Source of the DNA: Candidatus Pygmaiobacter gallistercoris
Lineage (GTDB): Bacteria > Bacillota > Clostridia > Oscillospirales > Ruminococcaceae
Reading direction: 5' to 3'
DNA: 5,267 nt
Assembly: GCA_019113125.1 (NCBI GenBank)
Contig: DXIA01000008.1
Location: 1-5,267 of the forward strand
In this document: positions 1 through 5,267 of the stretch, one piece after another
How the letters are laid out: every line of letters starts with the position of its first letter
Numbering within the stretch: position 1 is the stretch's first letter
Translations under genes and position numbers: made by a program
The notes under the pieces: model-generated
Databases searched by the model: none
The model's input: the letters and a program-made list of their open reading frames with translations, nothing else
What the model was told of the DNA's origin: nothing

Positions 1-342
1 CTGACCAGAACCGACGGTATGCTGGTGGATGTGCGGGGCAACGGCAGTACGGTGCTGCGGCAGTTCCCGAGCAGCGGCACTCTGCCCAAGGGCAGTACCA
101 TCATCCTCTACACCGAGGAGGGACTGGAGGACAGCCCCGTGGTGGTGCCGAATCTGACCGGACGCAGCGTCGCCTCGGTGGAGCAGACCCTCTCGGCGCT
201 CGGCCTGAACCTGCGCAAGGAAGGCAACATCAGCTCGAACAATGTGGTGGCTACGGCACAGGACATCGAGTCCGGCAGTACCGTGACGGTTGGTTCGGTG
301 ATCACCGTGACCTTCCACGATCCGAACGCGACGGTGGAATAA
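1..342 (+). CDS. C-terminal PASTA region of a SpoVD/PBP2-type penicillin-binding protein (5' partial)
   Basis: The reading frame is open from base 1, so the gene begins upstream; the ATG at 19 is internal. The visible 113 codons hold the end of one PASTA domain (about codons 1-38, ending near GSTIILYT) and a complete second one (about codons 47-105, from VVVPNLTGRSV to GSVITVTF), then a short tail and TAA. PASTA repeats of this kind end class B transpeptidases of Gram-positive bacteria, which crosslink septal or spore peptidoglycan outside the membrane. The transpeptidase domain with its SxxK, SxN and KTG motifs would lie outside the window. Lying 22 nt before murE matches the position of spoVD in B. 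subtilis. PASTA domains also end some Ser/Thr kinases, but this context makes a PBP far more likely. Whether it serves vegetative division or sporulation cannot be told from this part. Confidence 0.88.
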   Translation: MTRTDGMLVDVRGNGSTVLRQFPSSGTLPKGSTIILYTEEGLEDSPVVVPNLTGRSVASVEQTLSALGLNLRKEGNISSNNVVATAQDIESGSTVTVGSVITVTFHDPNATVE

Positions 343-351
343 AACAGATAC

Positions 352-358
352 AGGGAGG
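352..358 (+). promoter_or_regulatory. Ribosome binding site of murE
   Basis: AGGGAGG lies 6 nt before the ATG at 365, in the 22-nt gap after the PBP stop codon. It fixes the murE start at 365. No promoter or terminator is visible in the gap, so murE is probably transcribed with the PBP gene. Confidence 0.8.
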
Positions 359-364
359 CTGCAG

Positions 365-1834
365 ATGAGACTGAAGGAACTTTTCGAGGGGATTTCATAT
401 CAGGGCCAGCTGCCGCAGGGCGAGGCGGAACTTGTGACCATCGATTCAAGAAAGGTCTGTCCTGGAGCGGTCTTTGTCTGTACCCGCGGCGGTCGGTTTG
501 ACGGCCACGATTTCGCGGCCGGCGCACTGGAAAACGGCGCCGCAGCGGTGGTCACCGATCACCCGCTCGGCCTTGAGCGGGAGGTCGTCGTCCCGGATAC
601 CCGCCGCGCCTATGCGCTGCTGTGTCACAACTATTTCGGCAATCCGGCCAAAAAGCTCAAGCTGGTGGCGGTGACCGGAACCAACGGCAAAACCACCGTC
701 ACCTATCTGCTCAAACAGATCCTCGAGTACGCCGGTTTTCGCTGCGGTCTGATCGGCACCATCCGCAGTGAGGTCGATCAGATGGAGATCCCGGCAAAGT
801 TCACGACGCCGGAGGCGTGGGATCTCGCGGCCCTCTTTGCCAGAATGGTCAGCGCGGGCTGTAGCCATGTCCTGCTCGAGGCCAGCAGCCAGGCACTGGA
901 TCAGCTGCGGCTGTACGGGCTGCAGTTTGAGGTGGGCCTCTTCACCAACCTCACCCGGGATCATCTGGACTACCACGGCACGATGGAGAACTACTATCAG
1001 GCCAAACGCTCGCTGTTCGACCAGACCAATGCGGCGGTCATCAACCTCGACGACGCGTGGGGCCGCCGGCTGGCAGCGGAGATCCCGCCCCAGCGGGTGA
1101 TGACCTGCTCGGTCGAGCGGGACGAGGCGGATTTGACCGGTAAGAATCTCGAGCTGCGGGCCGACGGGGTGCAGTTCGAGATGGTGGGGAAGGATTTTAT
1201 CCAGCGGATCCGGTTTCCGATGCCGGGCGGCTATTCGGCCCACAATGCGCTGGTGGCCGCGGGGGGAGCGCTGCTGCTCGGAATTGATCCCGCAACGGTT
1301 GCGCGGGCGCTCACCCACTCGCCGGGGGTGCGGGGCCGGTGCGAGGTGCTCTACAGCGGAAAATTCACCATCATCTGCGACTACGCCCACACCGGCGATG
1401 GGATCGAAAAGGTGCTCTCCGGTCTGCGCCCCTTCGTCAAGGGCAGACTGTTGGCGCTCTTCGGCTGTGCCGGACAGCGGGATCGCGCCAAGCGGGCGCC
1501 GATGGCGCAGGCGGCGATGCGGTATGCCGACCTGATCGTCCTCACCTCGGATAACCCGCGGGCGGAGGACCCTTATGAGATCCTCGCCGATGTGGAACCC
1601 GAGCTGAAGAAGGGGAAGATCCCCTATTTTGTCGAGGTGGAGCGCCGCCGGGCGATCCGGCTCGCCCTCAGCCTGCTGCAGGATCAGGATGTGCTGGTGC
1701 TCTGCGGCAAGGGACATGAAGATTATCAGGTGATCGACGGGGTGACCATCTATCTGGATGAGCACCGGATTGTGGCGGACTGGCTGCGGCAGCAGGGACT
1801 TGCCGGCAGCGGGCAGGAAAAGGAACAGGAGTGA
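365..1834 (+). CDS. murE: UDP-N-acetylmuramoyl-L-alanyl-D-glutamate--2,6-diaminopimelate ligase (MurE)
   Basis: Cytoplasmic ATP-dependent Mur ligase of 489 residues, the usual family length, adding the third stem-peptide residue to UDP-MurNAc-L-Ala-D-Glu. The N-terminal UDP-binding domain carries DSRKV (27-31) and DGHDF (46-50). The ATP-binding P-loop is GTNGKTT (105-111). The middle domain has NLTRDHLDYHG (195-205) and YQAKRS (211-216), where K214 is the probable carbamylated lysine. The C-terminal domain has DYAHT (339-343), DNPR (396-399) and GKGHE (448-452). DNPR marks meso-diaminopimelate ligases, as opposed to the DNPA-type motif of L-lysine-adding enzymes, so a meso-DAP wall is inferred. 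Two conserved spots are atypical: G344 where DYAHTPD normally has Pro, and CAGQRD (368-373) where GGDRD is usual. The start MRLKELFEGI is typical for the family and has a good ribosome site. The Glu/Lys-rich tail encodes the murF ribosome site. Confidence 0.97.
   Translation: MRLKELFEGISYQGQLPQGEAELVTIDSRKVCPGAVFVCTRGGRFDGHDFAAGALENGAAAVVTDHPLGLEREVVVPDTRRAYALLCHNYFGNPAKKLKLVAVTGTNGKTTVTYLLKQILEYAGFRCGLIGTIRSEVDQMEIPAKFTTPEAWDLAALFARMVSAGCSHVLLEASSQALDQLRLYGLQFEVGLFTNLTRDHLDYHGTMENYYQAKRSLFDQTNAAVINLDDAWGRRLAAEIPPQRVMTCSVERDEADLTGKNLELRADGVQFEMVGKDFIQRIRFPMPGGYSAHNALVAAGGALLLGIDPATVARALTHSPGVRGRCEVLYSGKFTIICDYAHTGDGIEKVLSGLRPFVKGRLLALFGCAGQRDRAKRAPMAQAAMRYADLIVLTSDNPRAEDPYEILADVEPELKKGKIPYFVEVERRRAIRLALSLLQDQDVLVLCGKGHEDYQVIDGVTIYLDEHRIVADWLRQQGLAGSGQEKEQE
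1827..1831 (+). promoter_or_regulatory. Ribosome binding site of murF, inside the murE 3' end
   Basis: AGGAG lies within the last codons of murE, 7 nt before the ATG at 1839. This decides the murF start: the in-frame ATG at 1758 would add 27 residues unlike a MurF N-terminus and overlap conserved murE sequence. The murE stop and murF start are only 4 nt apart, so the two genes are probably translationally coupled. Confidence 0.8.
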
Positions 1835-1838
1835 CGGT

Positions 1839-3200
1839 ATGGAACCGACCAGTCTGAAAGAACTTTTGAGGGGAATCGCAGAGACCAAAATCGACGCACC
1901 GGTGACCGCGGTGGTCACCGACTCCCGCAAGGTTGCGCCGGGCAGCCTGTTTGTCGCGATCCGGGGCGAGCGGGTGGACGGCCACGATTTTGCGGCCGGT
2001 GCACTGGAACAGGGGGCGGTGGCGGTCCTCGCCGAGCACCCGATCCCGGGTCTGCCGCCGGAGCGGGTCTTTGCGGCAGCGGATGTGCGCGGCGCGCTGA
2101 TCCGGATGGCGGGCAACTACCGTGCGCAGTATCATCCACTGGTCGTCGGGGTGACCGGCAGCGTCGGCAAGACGACGACCAAGGAATTCTGCGCGGCGGT
2201 CTTTTCCGCTTTCGGTCCGACCCTCAAGACCGAGGGAAACCAGAACAATGAGATCGGGATGCCGGCAACCCTGTTTCGACTGGACGAGGAGACCCGGTAC
2301 GCGGTGATCGAGATGGGGATGGACCACAGCGGTGATCTGCACAAACTCACCCTCGCGGCGCGTCCCAGCGCGGCGGTGATCACCCGGATCGGGGTCTCCC
2401 ACATCGAAAACCTCGGCAGTCAGGAGAAGATCCTCGAGGCGAAGATGGAGATCTGCGACGGGTTGCCGGAGGACGGGTTGCTGGTGGTCAACGGGGACGA
2501 CCCGCGGCTTGCCGCGGTGGTACCGCCCCGGCATATCCGCAAGGTTCAGTTCGGGGTGGACAGCAGGTTTGCACAGGTGACCGCTTGTGATATAATAAGC
2601 AGTGCCAAAGGGGAGCGGTTTGTCATCCGGGACAAGGTAAACGGCGAGTTCAGCGCCGAGATCCCGGCGGTGGGACGACACAATATCTATAATGCGCTGG
2701 CCGCCTACACGCTGGCGACCCGGCTGGGTCTCGATCCAGTGCGCTGCGCCGCTGCACTGTCGGATTACCGGACCACCGGCATGCGCCAGCGGGTGATCGA
2801 AGCGGGCGGGGTGCGGCTGATTGAGGACTGCTACAACGCCAATCCGGATTCGATGCGGGCCGCGCTCGAGGCGCTCGCCACCCTCAGCGAGGGCGGGCGC
2901 AGGGTCGCGGTGCTGGGCGATATGCTGGAACTTGGGGCGATCTCGGATGCGGCGCATCTTGAGATCGGCGCACGCGCTGCGCGGGGGGTGGATTGCCTGT
3001 TCACCTTCGGACCGGGCGGCGCCCTCATCGCAAAGGGGGCGCAGAAAGCGGGACTTTCTCAGGTGCACCACTGCGCCAGCAAGCAGGAGGCGGCGGCGCT
3101 GCTGCGTGCTTACTGCCGTCCGAAAGACACGGTGCTCTTCAAGGCGAGCCGCGGGATGGCGTTTGAGGAGATCCTCGAGGACTACCTCGGGCAGGCATGA
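1839..3200 (+). CDS. murF: UDP-N-acetylmuramoyl-tripeptide--D-alanyl-D-alanine ligase (MurF)
   Basis: Cytoplasmic Mur ligase of 453 residues, normal for the family. It joins D-Ala-D-Ala to UDP-MurNAc-tripeptide, completing the pentapeptide precursor used by MraY. The N-terminal domain has TDSRKV (27-32) and DGHDFAAGALE (47-57). The P-loop is TGSVGKTTTK (106-115), followed by EGNQNNEIGMP (132-142), a MurF hallmark, and EMGMDHSGDL (158-167). IGVSHIENLGS (184-194) leads to K202, the probable carbamylated lysine, then NGDD (218-221). The C-terminal part has HNIYNALAA (281-289), DCYNANPDSM (330-339), LGDMLELG (359-366) and KASRGM (435-440). The start at 1839 is supported by its ribosome site and by alignment of DSRKV near residue 30. 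R183 stands where Asn is usual (ITNIG). A promoter-like sequence lies inside the gene at 2568-2596. murF next to murE and mraY resembles E. coli; in B. subtilis murF lies elsewhere. Confidence 0.97.
   Translation: MEPTSLKELLRGIAETKIDAPVTAVVTDSRKVAPGSLFVAIRGERVDGHDFAAGALEQGAVAVLAEHPIPGLPPERVFAAADVRGALIRMAGNYRAQYHPLVVGVTGSVGKTTTKEFCAAVFSAFGPTLKTEGNQNNEIGMPATLFRLDEETRYAVIEMGMDHSGDLHKLTLAARPSAAVITRIGVSHIENLGSQEKILEAKMEICDGLPEDGLLVVNGDDPRLAAVVPPRHIRKVQFGVDSRFAQVTACDIISSAKGERFVIRDKVNGEFSAEIPAVGRHNIYNALAAYTLATRLGLDPVRCAAALSDYRTTGMRQRVIEAGGVRLIEDCYNANPDSMRAALEALATLSEGGRRVAVLGDMLELGAISDAAHLEIGARAARGVDCLFTFGPGGALIAKGAQKAGLSQVHHCASKQEAAALLRAYCRPKDTVLFKASRGMAFEEILEDYLGQA
2568..2596 (+). promoter_or_regulatory. 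Putative housekeeping-sigma promoter inside murF
   Basis: TTTGCA (2568-2573, four of six matches to TTGACA) is followed by a 17-nt spacer and a perfect TATAAT (2591-2596). The -10 is preceded by TGA at 2588-2590, which gives the extended TGnTATAAT form. Transcription would start near 2603 and could supply mraY and ftsW/spoVE independently of the upstream operon promoter. The -10 is formed by Asp-Ile-Ile codons 251-253 of murF, using ATA twice; no other in-frame ATA codon occurs in the five genes here. The site lies in a part of MurF without recognisable conserved motifs. Activity is inferred from sequence only. Confidence 0.45.
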
Positions 3201-3231
3201 GAAATCAAGGCAAGCAAGACAATAAAACCGA

Positions 3232-3244
3232 GCCCGGATCGGGC
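3232..3244 (+). other. Small hairpin in the murF-mraY gap, next to the mraY ribosome site
   Basis: GCCCG-GAT-CGGGC can form a 5-bp GC stem with a 3-nt loop in the 63-nt gap between murF and mraY, ending immediately before the GGGAGGAAGG ribosome site. No T-run follows on the + strand, so it is not a typical terminator. It could influence mraY translation or protect an RNA end, but a stem this short in GC-rich DNA may be chance. Confidence 0.3.
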
Positions 3245-3254
3245 GGGAGGAAGG
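3245..3254 (+). promoter_or_regulatory. Ribosome binding site of mraY
   Basis: GGGAGGAAGG is a double purine-rich site. GGAGG (3246-3250) is 13 nt from the ATG at 3264, and the nearer AGGA (3252-3255) is 8 nt away. The A-rich stretch AATTAAAAA just before the ATG should keep the start unstructured. It supports the mraY start at 3264. Confidence 0.7.
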
Positions 3255-3263
3255 AATTAAAAA

Positions 3264-4277
3264 ATGGCAAGATTGGTACTGGTCATCGCAGCGCTGCTCT
3301 CTCTGATCGTGACGGCGCTGTCCGGCTTTTTCATTTTGCCCTGGCTTAAACGGCTGCACTACGGGCAGAATATCAAGGAGGTCGGCCCGACCTGGCACAA
3401 CAAAAAACAGGGCACACCGATGATGGGCGGTCTGATGTTCATCCTCGGCAGCATCACGGCCATCGCGGTCGCCTTCGGCACCCTTCTTGTCGCCCAGCCG
3501 GATCTGCTCAGCGGATTGCAGGCGCAGCAGTGTGCCACCCTGCTGATCTCGCTGATGGCGACCATCGGCTTTTCCTTCGTCGGATTTGTGGACGATTATC
3601 TCAAGGTGGTGCACAAGCAGAACCTGGGGCTGAGCGCGCGGTATAAGATTCTGATGCAGATCGTCGTGACCACCGCCTACCTCGCGGCGATGCAGCTCAA
3701 CGGCACCCTCTCCACCGCCATCAGTCTTCCGGCGATCGGGCGGATTGATTTCGGCCTCGCCTTCTATCCGCTGGCCTACTTTGTCATCATCGGGTTTGTC
3801 AACGCGGTCAACCTGACCGACGGTCTGGACGGCCTGTGCTCCGGGGTCACCTTTGTGGCGATGCTCGGCTATATGACCATTGCGACGCTGCTGGGCTATT
3901 ATATGATGGGCATCTTCGGCGCGGCGATGGCCGGCGGCTGCGCGGGCTTTTTGTTCTGGAACTTCTATCCCGCCAAGGTCTTTATGGGGGACACCGGCAG
4001 CATGTTTCTCGGCGGCGCGGTGGTGACCGTCTCTTTTGGCATCGGCCGGCCGGAGCTGCTGCTCCTGCTCGGAATCATCTATTGGATTGAGGCGGGATCG
4101 GTCATCCTGCAGGTCAGCTATTTCAAGCTGACCCACGGCAAGCGGATCTTCAAGATGTCCCCGATCCACCATCACTTCGAGATGTGCGGGTGGAGCGAGG
4201 TGCGGATCGATGCGACCTTTGCCTTCATCACCCTGATCGGCGTTCTGCTCGGATTCGTCTATATCTATCTGAACTGA
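3264..4277 (+). CDS. mraY: Phospho-N-acetylmuramoyl-pentapeptide transferase (MraY)
   Basis: Integral membrane enzyme of 337 residues that transfers phospho-MurNAc-pentapeptide from UDP to undecaprenyl phosphate, making lipid I on the cytoplasmic face. The length fits the family. About ten hydrophobic segments are visible, roughly at 5-27, 55-77, 91-110, 128-144, 163-181, 191-208, 209-234, 247-262, 264-285 and 316-336. Catalytic and binding motifs are present: FVDDYLK (108-114, with the Asp pair D110/D111), NLTDGLDGL (183-191), FMGDTGS (240-246, D243) and SPIHHHFE (299-306). The loop motif usually written TPTMGG reads TPMMGG (51-56), with M53 in place of Thr. The enzyme uses the product of MurF encoded just upstream, and its lipid I goes to MurG, not seen here. 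Upstream lies a 63-nt gap with a small hairpin. Confidence 0.97.
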   Translation: MARLVLVIAALLSLIVTALSGFFILPWLKRLHYGQNIKEVGPTWHNKKQGTPMMGGLMFILGSITAIAVAFGTLLVAQPDLLSGLQAQQCATLLISLMATIGFSFVGFVDDYLKVVHKQNLGLSARYKILMQIVVTTAYLAAMQLNGTLSTAISLPAIGRIDFGLAFYPLAYFVIIGFVNAVNLTDGLDGLCSGVTFVAMLGYMTIATLLGYYMMGIFGAAMAGGCAGFLFWNFYPAKVFMGDTGSMFLGGAVVTVSFGIGRPELLLLLGIIYWIEAGSVILQVSYFKLTHGKRIFKMSPIHHHFEMCGWSEVRIDATFAFITLIGVLLGFVYIYLN

Positions 4278-4297
4278 GACCGCTTTACACTCAAAAC

Positions 4298-4304
4298 AAA
4301 GGAG
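4298..4304 (+). promoter_or_regulatory. Ribosome binding site of ftsW/spoVE
   Basis: AAAGGAG lies 10 nt before the TTG at 4315. Reading upstream in the same frame, a stop occurs at 4270-4272 and no ATG, GTG or TTG lies between it and 4315. The next ATG in frame, at 4390, lacks a comparable ribosome site. This favours TTG at 4315 (or the adjacent CTG at 4318) as the start. Confidence 0.65.
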
Positions 4305-4314
4305 AAAAGCTGCA

Positions 4315-5267
4315 TTGCTGAGTCGCAGAAAACAAAGTAAAACAGCACAGGCCGTCCCGGCTGCCGCCCGGGTCAAAAAGAGCTCCGCGATGGATACCCC
4401 GTTTTTGATCACGGTGCTGATCCTGGTCGTCTTTGGCCTGATCATGCTCTTTTCCGCCTCCTATGCCACGGCGCTCTACCGTTTTGGAGACAGCTTTCAC
4501 TATATCAAGGATCAGGCGATCTTCGCGATCATCGGGGTGACCGCGATGCTGATCGCCTCAAAGGTGGACTATCATATCTTCCACCGGCTCGCCTGGCCGC
4601 TGATGGCGATCTCGATGATCCTGCTGGTGGTGGTGCTCTTCATGCCCGCTTACAACAACGCCCACCGCTGGATCACCATCAAGGGCCTTGGCACGCTGCA
4701 GCCCAGCGAGATCGCAAAGTTTACCATCATCGTGCTGTTTGCGCATATCATCTCGGTCAACTACGCGAAGATGAAGACCTTTTCCTACGGGGTGATCCCC
4801 TTCATGATGGTGCTTGCACCGGTGGTGGTGCTGATGCTGCTCGAGCCGCATCTGTCCGGCACCATCCTGATCCTCTCGATTGGGGCGATCATGATGTTTG
4901 TCGGCGGCACCAGCCTGAAGTGGTTCGGTCTGGGCGGCGGGGTGGCGGTCGGCGGCCTCGCTGCGGCGCTGATCGCGTTTCCGGATCTGGTTCCCTATGC
5001 GATGACCCGGATCGAGATGTGGCAGAATCCCTATCTCGACGTCCAGGGCAAGGGACATCAGACCATCCAGAGTCTGCTCGCCATCGGCAGCGGCGGCGTC
5101 ATGGGGCTGGGTCTTGGCAATTCCCGTCAGAAACATCTGTATGTCCCGGAGCCGCAGAACGACTTTATCTTCAGCATCATCTGTGAGGAACTCGGCTTTA
5201 TTGGTGCGATGGTGGTGATTCTGCTCTTTGTGCTGTTGCTGGTGCGGGGCGCGGTGATCGCGATCAA
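4315..5267 (+). CDS. ftsW: SEDS-family peptidoglycan glycosyltransferase FtsW/SpoVE (3' partial)
   Basis: Polytopic membrane protein that polymerises lipid II into glycan strands with a partner class B PBP, probably the PASTA-PBP encoded upstream. The visible 317 codons run off the window without a stop; family members are about 370-400 residues, so roughly the last two transmembrane segments are missing. A basic cytoplasmic tail (about residues 1-25, several Arg/Lys) precedes the first hydrophobic segment near 30-48. SEDS motifs are HRWI (117-120), LQPSEIAKF (128-136), LEPHLSGT (176-183), GHQTIQSLLAIGSGG (247-261), GLGLGNSRQK (264-273) and PEPQNDFIF (278-286). D283 corresponds to the catalytic Asp of the family. 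The predicted start is TTG at 4315, chosen on its ribosome site; ATG at 4390 would remove the tail. FtsW (division) and SpoVE (sporulation) cannot be separated by sequence; RodA is less likely given the dcw context. The gap to mraY is 37 nt, with murD absent. Confidence 0.93.
   Translation, partial: MLSRRKQSKTAQAVPAAARVKKSSAMDTPFLITVLILVVFGLIMLFSASYATALYRFGDSFHYIKDQAIFAIIGVTAMLIASKVDYHIFHRLAWPLMAISMILLVVVLFMPAYNNAHRWITIKGLGTLQPSEIAKFTIIVLFAHIISVNYAKMKTFSYGVIPFMMVLAPVVVLMLLEPHLSGTILILSIGAIMMFVGGTSLKWFGLGGGVAVGGLAAALIAFPDLVPYAMTRIEMWQNPYLDVQGKGHQTIQSLLAIGSGGVMGLGLGNSRQKHLYVPEPQNDFIFSIICEELGFIGAMVVILLFVLLLVRGAVIAI

Noticed and set aside
1758..1838. Upstream in-frame ATG for murF at 1758.
   Set aside because: It would add 27 residues unlike any MurF N-terminus and overlap murE by 77 nt; ATG at 1839 has a well-spaced AGGAG and gives the normal length.
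446..2116. 556-codon open frame on the - strand opposite murE.
   Set aside because: It is codon-aligned with murE, the same GC-rich antisense effect; no ribosome site or recognisable domain.
2688..2693. Second TATAAT inside murF.
   Set aside because: It is explained by the conserved HNIYNALAA codons, lacks the TGn extension and has no -35-like hexamer at 17 nt (CGGCGG is found there).
3228..3244. Terminator in the murF-mraY gap, on either strand.
   Set aside because: The stem has only 5 bp. The + strand has no T-run after it; the - strand has only a short TTTT several bases away and no gene that would need it.
3197..3349. 50-codon open frame starting at ATGA that overlaps the murF stop.
   Set aside because: It ends inside mraY, has no good ribosome site, and its residues look like a frame-shifted reading of the leader and mraY; at most it could assist translational coupling.
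3375..3382. AAGGAGGT, a perfect Shine-Dalgarno-like sequence inside mraY.
   Set aside because: No ATG, GTG or TTG lies at a suitable distance, and it encodes ordinary MraY residues (Ile-Lys-Glu-Val).
4284..4289. TTTACA resembling a -35 box before ftsW.
   Set aside because: No -10-like hexamer occurs 16-18 nt downstream; the sequence there runs through the end of the leader and the start codon.
1668..4445. 925-codon open frame on the - strand across murE end, murF, mraY and the ftsW start.
   Set aside because: It is codon-aligned with murF and mraY, which share a frame; it stays open because their codons avoid TTA, CTA and TCA. The product is rich in Arg, His, Asp and Gln with no recognisable domain, whereas the + strand genes have full motif sets.
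4558..5136. 192-codon open frame on the - strand opposite ftsW.
   Set aside because: It is codon-aligned with ftsW and His/Asp/Gln-rich, the mirror image of hydrophobic membrane codons; no support as a gene.

Overview
This window is a piece of a bacterial division and cell wall (dcw) cluster, all on the + strand. It reads: 3' end of a PASTA-domain penicillin-binding protein (SpoVD/PBP2 type), murE, murF, mraY, and the 5' part of ftsW/spoVE, which runs off the right edge. There are no RNA genes, mobile elements, CRISPR arrays or long non-coding stretches. The gaps between genes are 22, 4, 63 and 37 nt, so the window looks like one co-transcribed operon.

The likely source is a GC-rich member of the Firmicutes, in class Clostridia, possibly Oscillospiraceae/Ruminococcaceae-like. 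The reasons are the PASTA-tailed transpeptidase directly before murE, strong purine-rich Shine-Dalgarno sites, a DNPR motif in MurE (meso-diaminopimelate type), a clostridial-looking FtsW/SpoVE (LEPHLSGT, PEPQNDFIF), and third codon positions dominated by G/C. This placement is inference from motifs and gene order; no similarity search was possible.

The genes act in sequence. MurE adds the third stem-peptide residue to UDP-MurNAc-dipeptide. MurF adds D-Ala-D-Ala. MraY moves the phospho-MurNAc-pentapeptide onto undecaprenyl phosphate to form lipid I. FtsW/SpoVE polymerises lipid II into glycan, and the upstream PASTA-PBP crosslinks it. murD, which lies between mraY and ftsW/spoVE in both E. 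coli and B. subtilis, is absent from that place here.

I found no unknown system. The most interesting signal is a promoter-like sequence inside murF: a perfect extended -10 with a 17-nt spacer, built from the only two in-frame ATA codons in the window. Smaller points are a 33-nt near-identical tract shared by murE and murF, substitutions in conserved motifs of MurE, MurF and MraY, and a TTG start for ftsW.
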